Source: Paenibacillus sp. (lineage in GTDB: Bacteria > Bacillota > Bacilli > Paenibacillales > Paenibacillaceae). Taken from it: 64,000 nucleotides of DNA. The stretch covers positions 111,067 to 175,066 of the forward strand of contig JAFWEX010000022.1 in the NCBI GenBank assembly GCA_017512705.1, given 5' to 3'. The translations under genes were made by a program, and so were the position numbers. Positions 26,275 through 35,126 of this stretch are shown piece by piece; positions within the stretch are counted from its first letter, which is position 1; each line of letters starts with the position of its first letter. A model generated the notes under the pieces. The model was not told the origin of the DNA, did no database searches, and saw only the letters and a program-made list of their open reading frames with translations.

Positions 26275-27609
26275 ATGAAAAAGATTTTTGTATTGGATAC
26301 CAACGTGCTTCTGCATGACCCCAATGCCATATTTGCCTTTGAAGAACATGAGGTAATCATTCCCGCGGTTGTACTGGAGGAAATTGACTCCAAAAAAAGA
26401 AATGCCGATGAGATCGGCCGAAACGCTCGAAATGTTTCTAGATTGTTAGATGGACTCAGAGAACTGGGGCATCTGCACAGTGGTGTCCCCCTTGCCAATG
26501 GAGGTAATCTGAAAGTTGAACTCAATCACCGCAGCTTTGTTAAGGTTCAGGAAATGTTCGGAGAAGTATCTAATGACAATCGCATCTTGGCGGTCGCGCT
26601 GAACTACCAGATTGAAGAGAACGAAAAAGAAGTAGTGGATCGGCAAGTTGTTCTTGTTAGTAAAGACGTTCTTGTACGGATCAAGGCAGATGTACTCGGA
26701 CTGAACACACAGGATTACTTATCGGATCGCACGGCAGGACTCAGTGAGCTATATCCTGGATATACTGCGCTGAAAGTTCACCCGTCAGTCATTGATGAGT
26801 TTTACACATATCGTTTCTTACCGATCAAACCTTTACAACTGTCCTACTCGCTCTACCCCAATGAGTTTGTCATTCTAAAAGACGAAATGGGGACGAACAA
26901 ATCGGCTCTGCTCAAAGTAAATATGGAAGGTACGAAGCTGGAGCCGCTGTTCCTCAGTAATGATAATGTCTGGGGGATAAGTGCCCGTAATGCACAACAA
27001 CGAATGGCACTGGAGCTTTTGCTGAACGATGATATTCCGCTTGTAACGATTACCGGCAAGGCGGGTACAGGCAAAACACTTCTTGCTCTTGCAGCAGGAC
27101 TGTTAAAAGTTGAAGACGATCACAAATATAAAAAACTTTTGATTGCGCGGCCTGTTGTACCAATGGGCAAGGATATCGGGTATTTGCCGGGTGAGAAGGA
27201 AGAAAAGCTTCGACCATGGATGCAACCCATCTATGATAATCTTGAGTTTTTATTCGATACAAAAAAGTCTGGAGATATTGATAAAATATTAATGGGTCTT
27301 GGTAGCATTCAAGTTGAAGCACTGACCTATATCCGTGGAAGATCCATTCCGGGTCAATTCATCATTATTGATGAAGCTCAGAACTTGTCGCGTCATGAAG
27401 TGAAAACGATCGTTTCCCGAGTAGGGGAAGGCAGTAAAATTATTCTGATGGGAGATCCCGAACAGATTGACCACCCGTATCTGGATTCTGCAAGTAATGG
27501 ACTAACGTATATTGTGGAACGTTTCAAACGAGAGGGAATCAGTGGACACATTATGCTTGAAAAAGGTGAACGATCCAAGTTGGCACAGCTTGCAGCAGAC
27601 TTGTTGTAA
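26275..27609 (+). CDS. phoH: PhoH family protein with N-terminal PIN domain (YlaK)
   Basis: 444 aa. Residues 1-~135 form a PIN nuclease domain with acidic residues in FVLDTNVLLHDP and VLEEIDSKKR. Residues ~235-444 form a PhoH ATPase: Walker A TGKAGTGKTLLALA, Walker B FIIIDEAQNLSRHE, sensor ILMGDPEQIDHP. PIN-PhoH proteins act as ATP-dependent RNA helicase/nucleases in studied examples (PhoH2); this chromosomal type is less well defined. ATG 26275 has TTGGAGGGGATTGA upstream. Followed by a strong terminator. Confidence 0.94.
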   Translation: MKKIFVLDTNVLLHDPNAIFAFEEHEVIIPAVVLEEIDSKKRNADEIGRNARNVSRLLDGLRELGHLHSGVPLANGGNLKVELNHRSFVKVQEMFGEVSNDNRILAVALNYQIEENEKEVVDRQVVLVSKDVLVRIKADVLGLNTQDYLSDRTAGLSELYPGYTALKVHPSVIDEFYTYRFLPIKPLQLSYSLYPNEFVILKDEMGTNKSALLKVNMEGTKLEPLFLSNDNVWGISARNAQQRMALELLLNDDIPLVTITGKAGTGKTLLALAAGLLKVEDDHKYKKLLIARPVVPMGKDIGYLPGEKEEKLRPWMQPIYDNLEFLFDTKKSGDIDKILMGLGSIQVEALTYIRGRSIPGQFIIIDEAQNLSRHEVKTIVSRVGEGSKIILMGDPEQIDHPYLDSASNGLTYIVERFKREGISGHIMLEKGERSKLAQLAADLL

Positions 27610-27661
27610 TAAGGCTTTTAACCTGTTGATACTCGATTTATTTCCCGGAAAATGTTCGTGT

Positions 27662-27692
27662 AAAAGCCGACTGACAAAGTCGGCTTTTTTTG
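27662..27692 (+). terminator. intrinsic terminator after phoH
   Basis: AAAGCCGACT, loop GACAA, AGTCGGCTTT, then T7. Confidence 0.92.
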
Positions 27693-27766
27693 CTGAAAAA
27701 ATAAAAACACGTTATTTTACATAACTAGATATGCTCTTAGTATGCAAAATACAAGAAAAGTGTTTT

Positions 27767-27795
27767 TTGGCAAGGTAGGACAGGAGCACTATATA
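27767..27795 (+). promoter_or_regulatory. sigma-A-type promoter
   Basis: TTGGCA (27767-27772), 17 bp, TATATA (27790-27795), 56 bases before the solute-binding-like gene. Confidence 0.6.
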
Positions 27796-27851
27796 TTTGT
27801 TACAATGATTGCTACGGGAAAAACCATTTCATAGTCATAGGAGGAGTGTGA

Positions 27852-29126
27852 ATGAAGCGTAGACATCAGATTGTTCTATTTGCAGTGCTGCTGCTTTCGC
27901 TAACGATCCTTTCTCCCAGTTTTGATTTTAGAGGTTCGCATTATACTCAAGAGCGGAATCCAGAAAAAGATACATATCCCGGAGCTTCTTCTCTTAGCCA
28001 TGAGAAACGGGCTCCTTTAGATGTGACAGTGTCTATGTCAAAAGAGGAGTTTGAATCGTTTTATAAATTAGCCGAAGAAGTGGCCGCATCCCGTTATATT
28101 CAAGTGAAGCTGCGAAATGTAGAATCAGAAGAGTACAAAAAGGTGTTGGATCAGGAGTTTTCGTTAGGAGAGAACGGCGATATTATTTTATTGAATAGTG
28201 ATGACGTGCAGTATTATGCCAAAAAAGGATATTTGGTACCTTTGAATGGCACCGCGCTCTCCAAGTCGTTGGGAGATACAATAATTGAACTGCGTGTCAT
28301 GACGGAATGGAATGGATACCAATGGGGGATGCCCTTTGATTTTGATCCTTATATTATAGGGGCAACAGCTTCCTTTTTGAATAAGGCAGATTTGCAAGGT
28401 TTGCCTCAAAATAAAGATCAATGGTCTAAAGTAATTAAGGCAGCCCAAATAGAGGATGTCTCACTTATTTCGATGAATATTGAGGATATATGCGGAGCAA
28501 GTGCATGGATGGGGAGTCTACCGTTAGGAATGAGTCCCGACCAGATTATAACATTACAGCCCACATCGCTGGTTAACGAACTTCAGCAAGGGATCACTTT
28601 GCTCAACGAGCTTCAACCTCAGATCAAGACTTTGTCTGAAGATCCCGTTGGGTCTGCATCCAACGTTAAAATGAACACCCCAATGTTTGTATCCACGTTG
28701 TCTCGTATCCTTCAAGAAGATGAGGCTGCTGGGGATAAGGATAGGTTGGTCTCGGACAACCTTCTGAAGCCACTGCATGCAGTAGAGTCCAGAAGTCTTG
28801 TCATTACATCAGGATCTGTGGAGGCAGATGCGGCAAGCCGATGGATTGAGGGAATGCTGTCTGCTTCAACTCAGAAAAAATGGTTTGACGAGACCAAGCG
28901 CTTATCTGCGAGGAAAGAAGAAATGAAGCAGGGAGCTGAAGATAGTGGAATTCTAAATGAAAAGTTCAAAAATCAATCCTGGTTCTCCAAAGATTATGAT
29001 CCAGTTCAATCGGCGAAGAGTAGGGAAATCGTCATGCGTTTTGAAAAGCAGGTAAAACAGCTTCTGAGAGGACAAATAAATGCTGCCCAGTATGTGAGCA
29101 GCATTAGAAAAGCGACTAATCGCTAG
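27852..29126 (+). CDS. extracellular solute-binding-like protein (orphan)
   Basis: 424 aa, start ATG 27852 behind AGGAGGAGTG. An N-terminal membrane segment (IVLFAVLLLSLTILSP) lacks the lipobox Cys expected of a Gram-positive binding protein. The rest has the alternating layout of family 1 sugar-binding proteins: ILLNSDDVQYYAKKGYLVPLNG near 115, WGMPFDFDPYIIGATASFLNKADL near 160, and a C-terminal ASRWIEGMLSASTQKKWFDE helix. No permease or ATPase genes adjoin. It may be a sensor or anchored accessory protein rather than a transporter part. Its stop overlaps the convergent gene by four bases. Confidence 0.7.
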   Translation: MKRRHQIVLFAVLLLSLTILSPSFDFRGSHYTQERNPEKDTYPGASSLSHEKRAPLDVTVSMSKEEFESFYKLAEEVAASRYIQVKLRNVESEEYKKVLDQEFSLGENGDIILLNSDDVQYYAKKGYLVPLNGTALSKSLGDTIIELRVMTEWNGYQWGMPFDFDPYIIGATASFLNKADLQGLPQNKDQWSKVIKAAQIEDVSLISMNIEDICGASAWMGSLPLGMSPDQIITLQPTSLVNELQQGITLLNELQPQIKTLSEDPVGSASNVKMNTPMFVSTLSRILQEDEAAGDKDRLVSDNLLKPLHAVESRSLVITSGSVEADAASRWIEGMLSASTQKKWFDETKRLSARKEEMKQGAEDSGILNEKFKNQSWFSKDYDPVQSAKSREIVMRFEKQVKQLLRGQINAAQYVSSIRKATNR

Positions 29127-30202
29127 AATGAGATAGCCAGTTTAACTTCCAAGATTCCCTCATCTGTAGAAACATCAGTAGCTTTCACAAAAGATATAAT
29201 TTTTTGAGGATAAAAACCGAGATCGAATTCCTTTTCCAGCATGTTACGGGTTGTATCTGGTAGTTCAAGTTGATTAAAAACGAGCTTATCTACGTGAAAA
29301 CGAATGGCGTTTTGCGGTTCGTCCTCTACCGTATAATGTCCTTCAATGCTCAATTGCAGCTGATCGCGCTGACCCGAGGCTGTAATTTTGTCCTGATCAA
29401 ATGTAAATGCAAAGTCTTCAAAGATCACATTCTGTGAACGCAAAAAGGTATTTAATTCGTCTTGGCCAATGCGAATCGTATATGTGGTTCCTGTGGTGGC
29501 TATGGCGCCGTTTTGCTTTTGAATGAAATCAGGCAGATTTTGCATGGCTGATGCTAGTGCTTTGAAGTAACGTTTTACCTCATAAATACCAATGTTCTCC
29601 CAGTACAGGGTTAATTCATTCATTAATTTCTGAATAGCTGCCGCGTTTCCGCTGGCGGTTATTTGTTCATCCATTTCCTTTTGCAGTGATGCGACTCGTG
29701 TTCGCTGATTCTGCAGATTGGTTTTCATCTCCGTAAGTTCAATGGAGGTTTTGCGAATTTGATCAGACGTCCGCTGCAATTCATCGTAGCGTGTCTGGTA
29801 CTTGTCCAGAACAGCCTGGTCTTTGCCAATAATGATCTGATAGTAGTCATACAGAATAAACAAGTCTTTGAATGATCTTGCTCCAAGAACGGACATGAGC
29901 AGACTGTCACGCTCTCCTGTGTAATAAGATCTTACAACAGCTCCGGCCCGGTCTTGCTGGATATGTATCTCCTTTTCCTGCTGCTGAAGTTGAGCGGATA
30001 ATGTCTCATGTTGGTTGGTGAGTTCTTTTTGTCTTGCTGTAATTCGTTCAATCTCATGATCAATCTCTACAATAGATAACGTTTTTTGCAAAATGGCCTG
30101 TGTATCCTCGGGTGAAGGCTCTCCGTAAACGTAGGATGATGCAGGCTGGGCGAACAGTAATACTATGAACAAGATGGCTGTTAAGCCATATCGATGTTTC
30201 AC
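29123..30202 (-). CDS. exported coiled-coil protein (CwlO/PcsB N-domain-like)
   Basis: About 359 aa. Signal peptide (TAILFIVLLFAQPASSYVYG) is followed by a long coiled coil (~40-200; ERITARQKELTNQHETLSAQLQQQ, SYYTGERDSLLMSVLGARSF) of the type found before CwlO and PcsB peptidases. The C-terminal ~150 residues are not a peptidase but a beta-rich domain of unknown role. GTG 30202 has AAAGGAG seven bases upstream; ATG 30208 abuts it. No hydrolase motif is seen, so a regulatory role on wall enzymes is possible but unproven. Confidence 0.65.
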   Translation of the reverse strand: MKHRYGLTAILFIVLLFAQPASSYVYGEPSPEDTQAILQKTLSIVEIDHEIERITARQKELTNQHETLSAQLQQQEKEIHIQQDRAGAVVRSYYTGERDSLLMSVLGARSFKDLFILYDYYQIIIGKDQAVLDKYQTRYDELQRTSDQIRKTSIELTEMKTNLQNQRTRVASLQKEMDEQITASGNAAAIQKLMNELTLYWENIGIYEVKRYFKALASAMQNLPDFIQKQNGAIATTGTTYTIRIGQDELNTFLRSQNVIFEDFAFTFDQDKITASGQRDQLQLSIEGHYTVEDEPQNAIRFHVDKLVFNQLELPDTTRNMLEKEFDLGFYPQKIISFVKATDVSTDEGILEVKLAISF

Positions 30203-30334
30203 ATCCATTCTCCTTTCTCTCTTCCTTAAATAATCATATAGATTAGTACTCGTCCAGACAATATATGAAAATGATAGGTGAAATATCCTTAGTGGTTAAA
30301 TAAACACGATTTCTTCATATGTAAACTGAAGAAA

Positions 30335-30369
30335 CAAAAAAGCAATCCGACAAGAGCCGGATTGCTTTG
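30335..30369 (-). terminator. terminator of yqgY (minus strand)
   Basis: On the minus strand AAAGCAATCCG pairs with CGGATTGCTTT and is followed by TTTTTG. Confidence 0.9.
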
Positions 30370-30383
30370 ATGTTACTAGCGGA

Positions 30384-30620
30384 TTAAAGCGGCAGTCCCA
30401 TTTGAAATACAGTCCAGTAACTGAATCCTGTGAACGTCACGATCATATAACCCCAGAAGAGCAATATATACGTGCGTTCTGTAAACTTCAAGTATCCCAA
30501 AAGAACAAAAAACGCAGTCTGCAAGAAGAAAAGCAAAGCCATTTCGACCAAATCTCCTGCAAAAGCCATCAGGCCGATCGCAAGCGTGAAGAACCCGAGT
30601 ACTCGAAACATGCGTGCCAC
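30384..30620 (-). CDS. yqgY: DUF2626 family membrane protein (YqgY)
   Basis: 78 aa, nearly all hydrophobic with three helices. ARMFRVLGFFTLAIGLMAF, ALLFFLQTAFFVLLGYLKFTER and YILLFWGYM correspond to the YqgY/DUF2626 pattern in Bacillales. GTG 30620 is chosen because GAGGAGG lies seven bases upstream; the longer frame crosses the promoter at 30667-30695. Function unknown. Confidence 0.85.
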   Translation of the reverse strand: MARMFRVLGFFTLAIGLMAFAGDLVEMALLFFLQTAFFVLLGYLKFTERTYILLFWGYMIVTFTGFSYWTVFQMGLPL

Positions 30621-30666
30621 GGTAAATCCTCCTCTCCTATGTACGTTCATAGATTGTCTACACAAC

Positions 30667-30695
30667 ATTATACCGACAAAGGAAAAACGTGTAAA
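30667..30695 (-). promoter_or_regulatory. sigma-A-type promoter of yqgY
   Basis: Minus strand TTTACA (30695-30690), 17 bp, TATAAT (30672-30667). It lies inside the longer upstream extension of the yqgY frame and so fixes the start at GTG 30620. Confidence 0.75.
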
Positions 30696-30932
30696 CAAAT
30701 TTGGATATGAAAGCGAATTCTTTTTTTAGGGATTAGGGTTACAGTGGGGATATTTATAAAAATTACGTATGAGGGAACTTGAATATGGAAATACATTTTA
30801 GTATGAAATCAATTCTATGAACTCTATGAGAGGCATAAGAATGAGTAAAGCAACTTTTATACCTAATTCACATAACGGCTTACCGGTTATGGGGACGGTT
30901 ATTTTAGGATGGTGTTAGGAGGGTATTATAGC
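30696..30932. other. intergenic region before rsfA
   Basis: About 240 bp, AT-rich. A GGGGATATTT stretch near 30746 resembles a sigma-F -10 but has no matching -35. A CTTACCGGTTATG palindromic patch lies near 30880. Nothing firm was identified. Confidence 0.3.
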
Positions 30933-31583
30933 ATGACTGCAGTGAGACAGGATGCTTGGAGTACAGAGGACGATTTGATTTTGGCTGAGGTTACATTGCG
31001 TCATATTCGGGAAGGTAGTACACAACTGGCTGCTTTTGAAGAAGTAGGAGAAAAAATAGGCAGAACTTCTGCCGCATGTGGATTCCGATGGAATAGCTGT
31101 GTACGAAAAAAGTATGAGTCAGCAATTAGCAATGCTAAAGCTCAGAGACAAAAGCGGAGTTATCTCAGAAAGCAACCGGCTATGCTTGGTCCACAGGTTG
31201 CTGCACTGGCAACATTGGATACAGAAGAAGGAATTTTCAAGAACGATGGTGTGACGGATGAGTCCTTATCAATGGATGCAGTCATTCGCTTCCTGCGGCA
31301 ATGGAAAGGTTCGGTGCAGGAGAGTAATCGTCAACTTAAAATGTTGGAGAAGGAATTGCGTGAGAAAGAAGATGAATTGCTGGAGCTGCGTTGTGAGAAC
31401 GATCGGCTATCCAAGGAAGTCAATGAGGTTCAAACCGATTATCGTGTTGTAAACGATGATTACAAAGCATTGATCCAGATTATGGATCGGGCTCGCAGGC
31501 TTGCCTTTTTATCTGAGGAAGAAGAAGAACTTAAGACTAGGTTCAAAATGGATGCTAACGGAAATTTGGAACGAATTGAGTAG
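30933..31583 (+). CDS. rsfA: RsfA-family prespore-specific transcriptional regulator
   Basis: 216 aa. N-terminal Myb/SANT-like DNA-binding domain: RQDAWSTEDDLILAEVTLRHIREGSTQL, GRTSAACGFRWNSCVRKKY. The second half is a coiled coil (~125-195; LKMLEKELREKEDELLELRCENDRLSKEV). RsfA of B. subtilis modulates sigma-F-dependent genes in the forespore. ATG 30933 has TTAGGAGGGTA upstream; the earlier in-frame start at 30909 has none. Single gene. Confidence 0.9.
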   Translation: MTAVRQDAWSTEDDLILAEVTLRHIREGSTQLAAFEEVGEKIGRTSAACGFRWNSCVRKKYESAISNAKAQRQKRSYLRKQPAMLGPQVAALATLDTEEGIFKNDGVTDESLSMDAVIRFLRQWKGSVQESNRQLKMLEKELREKEDELLELRCENDRLSKEVNEVQTDYRVVNDDYKALIQIMDRARRLAFLSEEEEELKTRFKMDANGNLERIE

Positions 31584-31613
31584 TAGATGTGAATCTGAAT
31601 GTAACATTCTAAA

Positions 31614-31665
31614 GTATGCCCGCCACACCTCCGTTTTATTTGCGGCTGGTATGACGGGTTTTTAG
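31614..31665 (+). terminator. possible terminator after rsfA
   Basis: CCCGCCACACC can pair with GGTATGACGGG with mismatches, followed by TTTTTAG. Confidence 0.5.
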
Positions 31666-31748
31666 TTGTGTTTAATTGTTCTATTATAGAAGAGAAAGAT
31701 CGTTATAACGTGGTCGAACGGACAATGGACATGAAAGCAGGGATGAAG

Positions 31749-32711
31749 ATGATTATAGATATTGTGGGGGCGGGCTCGCTAGGGCTACTGTTTGGAGGAA
31801 AGCTGCAAGCAGCTGGCGAAAGTGTTCGATTCTGGACTAGAACTTCCGAGCAGGCTGATCAGCTCAAGCAAAAGGGCATTATCATGATCGACAATTTATG
31901 CGAGTTACATATCAAGTCAAATGAGATTCAGGCTGGGCCGACAACGGAACTGACAGATACTTGGAACAAAGCACCTGGAGACTGGATATTGCTTACTATT
32001 AAGCAAACCCACTTAGATGAGTTTATTGACCAAATCAATACTTTGAACAATCATCATCTAAAAATAGCTTGTTTTCAAAATGGTATAGGGCACCTGAAGA
32101 AGTTACAGGAAGTCTTGCCATATTCACTGATCTATAGTGCAATTACAACCGAGGGAGCGAAACGTACACAGGCTCAAGTACAGCGGGCGGGTTCGGGAGA
32201 AACACGTTTGGGTCTTAGTAAGACGTTGACCGTTTCCACTGAAGAGGAGAATGGTGAGGAACAAATAATTCCCTTAGCGAAGGTTATGCAGCAGGCAGGA
32301 TTTGACTGTACAGTGTCGAATGAAATCGATAAGCTGGTATACAGGAAACTGCTGATTAATGGGGTCATTAACCCACTTACAGCCATATGGAGAATACCTA
32401 ATGGTGAATTACTTAACAAGAAGGAACGAGTCAGGATCATGCGCCAGTTATACGATGAGACGTTAACCGTATATATGGCTATGGGTATACAATTGGAAGG
32501 AGATTTGTGGGAACAGGTCAGAGGAGTATGTCGTGATACTGCTTCCAATACATCTTCGATGCTTGCAGACGTTCTACATAAACGCACAACAGAGGTTGAA
32601 TCAATTAATGGGTCAATTATAAGAATGGCGCAGCAGTTTAATCTGGAGGTACCTACACATGAAGTGGTTCTTCATTTGATCCAAGGTATGCAATCAGAAG
32701 GAGTGAGTTAA
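31749..32711 (+). CDS. panE: 2-dehydropantoate 2-reductase (PanE/ApbA family)
   Basis: 320 aa. NADPH-dependent reduction of ketopantoate to pantoate for coenzyme A synthesis. The Rossmann motif IVGAGSLGLLFGGKL is at the very N-terminus. NEIDKLVYRKLLINGVINPLTAI holds the catalytic Lys and substrate Asn, and the C-terminal helix bundle follows. The start is ATG 31749 (AGCAGGG upstream) or ATG 31743. A paralogue elsewhere could be the main PanE, as B. subtilis has two. Its stop overlaps the next start (TAATG), so the two genes are coupled. Placement before the bshC-mraZ region matches ylbQ of B. subtilis. Confidence 0.88.
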   Translation: MIIDIVGAGSLGLLFGGKLQAAGESVRFWTRTSEQADQLKQKGIIMIDNLCELHIKSNEIQAGPTTELTDTWNKAPGDWILLTIKQTHLDEFIDQINTLNNHHLKIACFQNGIGHLKKLQEVLPYSLIYSAITTEGAKRTQAQVQRAGSGETRLGLSKTLTVSTEEENGEEQIIPLAKVMQQAGFDCTVSNEIDKLVYRKLLINGVINPLTAIWRIPNGELLNKKERVRIMRQLYDETLTVYMAMGIQLEGDLWEQVRGVCRDTASNTSSMLADVLHKRTTEVESINGSIIRMAQQFNLEVPTHEVVLHLIQGMQSEGVS

Positions 32712-33085
32712 TGGGATTTTTCATCGTATTAAGTATATTACCGTTTTTTCCATTTGTTCTTGTGTATTGGGGCATGATGGCATGGAAGAAAAATAGATCA
32801 GTCGCACTGAGAACAGCGATGGACGTCACTACATTTTTTCTAATATTCTCCGTATCAGCTTTATTCAACTTAACATTTGATTCGAACTTTGGATTTTATT
32901 TAACATTAATACTCATAATAATAGCGCTTGGTTTTATCGGAGGTGCGCAAAATCGACTAAAAGGAAAAATCGACGGAGGAAGGATGTTCCGTGCCGTATG
33001 GCGCATGTCATTTATGATCATGAGTTTTGGGTATATTTTGTTTACTTTATTTGGATTATTTAGATACATATTGAACCAGATGTGA
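32711..33085 (+). CDS. DUF3397 family membrane protein
   Basis: 124 aa, four membrane helices (FIVLSILPFFPFVLVYWGMM; TFFLIFSVSALFNLTF; FYLTLILIIIALGFIGG; FMIMSFGYILFTLFGLFRY) with a short basic loop (QNRLKGKIDGGRM). This layout and the position beside panE and bshC match DUF3397 of Bacillales; function unknown. It starts at the A of the panE TAA. Confidence 0.75.
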   Translation: MGFFIVLSILPFFPFVLVYWGMMAWKKNRSVALRTAMDVTTFFLIFSVSALFNLTFDSNFGFYLTLILIIIALGFIGGAQNRLKGKIDGGRMFRAVWRMSFMIMSFGYILFTLFGLFRYILNQM

Positions 33086-33141
33086 GGTTACATGACGTAA
33101 AACACCCAGAAATTGTGGCCTTTTTGTCGAAAACTGAAAAA

Positions 33142-33178
33142 AACATTACTTTCTGAAAAAGTAATGTAGATTTTTTTG
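33142..33178 (+). terminator. intrinsic terminator after the DUF3397 gene
   Basis: ACATTACTTT (33143-33152), loop CTGAA, AAAGTAATGT (33158-33167), then AGA and seven T. Confidence 0.88.
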
Positions 33179-33202
33179 ACCGGTGGTTGTATAATCTATA
33201 AA
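33176..33202 (+). promoter_or_regulatory. probable promoter of the opp operon
   Basis: TTGACC at 33176-33181 overlaps the terminator tail. TATAAT at 33190 is too close to it and TATAAA at 33197-33202 is at 15 bp, so the exact pair is unclear. Confidence 0.4.
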
Positions 33203-33235
33203 CATAAACCACATCAATTTAGGGGGAAAAGCTAG

Positions 33236-34936
33236 ATGAAAAGGAAAAGTCTATTAGTCCTTTTGACGCTGATCTTGGCGTTCGGTACCGTACTTGCAGC
33301 GTGCGGATCGAAAAACGAAGGCACAGGTACCACAACAGATAACAATTCTGCAAGCGGAGAAAAAGGTCTTGCCAAAGATCAAGTTTTGAAAATCAACTTA
33401 ACGGCTGAACCTCCTACGTTTGACCCAGCTCAAGCAAAAGACAGCCAAACGAACACAGTTCTGAAGTTCTTGTATGAAGGTCTTGTACGCATCGACGAGA
33501 ACGGTAAAGAAGCACCAGGTGTGGCTACAAATTGGGAAGTTTCTGAAGATGGTTTGAAATATGTTTTCACCCTGAACCCAGAAGCAAAATGGAGCAACGG
33601 TGACCCGATTACTGCTGAGGATTTTGTTCGTTCTTGGGAACGTGCGTTGAAACCGGAAACAGCTTCTCCTTATGCGTACCAATTGTACTACATCAAGGGC
33701 GCTGAAGGCTTTAACATGAGCAAAGATCCAAAGTTCAAAGGTACTAAAATTACTGACTTCTCTCAAGTGGGTGTAGAAGCTAAAGATGAACACACACTTG
33801 AAGTAACACTGGAGAACCCTACTCCTTACTTCTTGGGACTGACAGCATTCTACACGTACTACCCAGTACACAAGTCTGCTGACACGAATGATAAGTTTTT
33901 CGCTGACCACAAAAACATGATCGTTAACGGACCATTTGTAATGGATCAATACGCTAAAGGTCAAAAAATTGTTGTGAAGAAAAACGAAGGTTACCATGCA
34001 GCATCTGATATCAAGTTGTCAGAAATTAACATGTCCCTGACAAGTAGCAGTGCTTCTGAGCTGCAAGCTTACAAATCAGGACAATTGGACTATACTGGTG
34101 CACCTAACGGTGAAATTCCAACAGACCAAATTCCTTCTTTGAAAGCTGAGTTGCCAAACGAGTTTAAAGCTACTGGTATTGCTAGTACGTACTACTACCA
34201 GTTCAACGTAAATGAAGCACCATTTAACAATGCTAAAATCCGTAAAGCTTTTGCAATGTCCATTCAACGTCAATTGATCGTTGATAAAGTAACACAAGGT
34301 GGACAAATTCCAGCATTCGGCTTTGTGCCACCAGGTATTCGTGGTGAAAAAGAAGAATTCCGTACAGAACACAAAGACGATTACTTCACTGAAAATGTGG
34401 ATGAAGCAAAAAAACTGCTTGCTGAAGGTATGAAAGAAGAAGGTTACACAACATTGCCAGAAATTACTTTGATCTACAACACTAGTGATGCTCACGCGAA
34501 AGTTGCATTGGCAATTGCTGATATGTGGAAAAACAGTCTTGGTGTAGACGTGAAAACAGAAAACCAAGAGTGGAAAGTGTTCCTGGATAACCGTCAAAAA
34601 CAAAACTTCCAAATCGCTCGTGCGGGCTGGTCTGCTGACTATAACGATCCGTTCAACTTCTTGGAAATGTGGAAAACTGGCAACACAAACAACGACTCGA
34701 AATTTAGCAATGCACAGTACGATAAAAATCTAGAAGAAACTGTAAAAACAGCGGATGCCGCTGCACGTATGGCTGCATTTGCTGATGCAGAGAAAATTCT
34801 GATTCAAGATGAAATGGGCGTATTGCCAATCTACTACTACACTAACGTTTCCTTGACGAAGCCTTACCTGAAAGGCGTACAACTGGATTTCAGTGGAGCA
34901 ATTGACTTCACTCGTGCATATCTGGAAGAGAAGTAA
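33236..34936 (+). CDS. oppA: oligopeptide ABC transporter substrate-binding lipoprotein
   Basis: 566 aa, family 5 binding protein held on the outer face of the membrane. Signal peptide with lipobox LAAC (Cys ~22) is followed by a Ser/Thr/Asn linker and the peptide-binding fold: LTAEPPTFDPAQAKD, YVFTLNPEAKWSNGDPITAEDFVRSWERAL (the family signature) and RAGWSADYNDPFNFLEMW. Codon choice is highly biased, suggesting abundant product. ATG 33236 follows AGGGGGAAAAGCT. A strong terminator separates it from oppB, a usual way of making more binding protein than permease. Confidence 0.95.
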   Translation: MKRKSLLVLLTLILAFGTVLAACGSKNEGTGTTTDNNSASGEKGLAKDQVLKINLTAEPPTFDPAQAKDSQTNTVLKFLYEGLVRIDENGKEAPGVATNWEVSEDGLKYVFTLNPEAKWSNGDPITAEDFVRSWERALKPETASPYAYQLYYIKGAEGFNMSKDPKFKGTKITDFSQVGVEAKDEHTLEVTLENPTPYFLGLTAFYTYYPVHKSADTNDKFFADHKNMIVNGPFVMDQYAKGQKIVVKKNEGYHAASDIKLSEINMSLTSSSASELQAYKSGQLDYTGAPNGEIPTDQIPSLKAELPNEFKATGIASTYYYQFNVNEAPFNNAKIRKAFAMSIQRQLIVDKVTQGGQIPAFGFVPPGIRGEKEEFRTEHKDDYFTENVDEAKKLLAEGMKEEGYTTLPEITLIYNTSDAHAKVALAIADMWKNSLGVDVKTENQEWKVFLDNRQKQNFQIARAGWSADYNDPFNFLEMWKTGNTNNDSKFSNAQYDKNLEETVKTADAAARMAAFADAEKILIQDEMGVLPIYYYTNVSLTKPYLKGVQLDFSGAIDFTRAYLEEK

Positions 34937-34964
34937 GTTGTTCTGAAGTCTAATATGATTTGCT

Positions 34965-35007
34965 TCGGGATATATATGTGGAACTCCATATATATCCCGA
35001 TTTTTTT
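34965..35007 (+). terminator. intercistronic terminator between oppA and oppB
   Basis: TCGGGATATATATGTGGA pairs with CCATATATATCCCGA around a three- to four-base loop, then seven T. Probably a partial stop that sets the oppA to oppB ratio. Confidence 0.88.
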
Positions 35008-35126
35008 GTTTGCGCATCGATTTTCCTTATAATTCTGAAATTTCCGATAAATGGATTGGACTTTATTGCGGTCTAATTCTACAATCGATTTGTATACAAA
35101 ATATTGTTTGTGGAGGTGTGCAAGGG

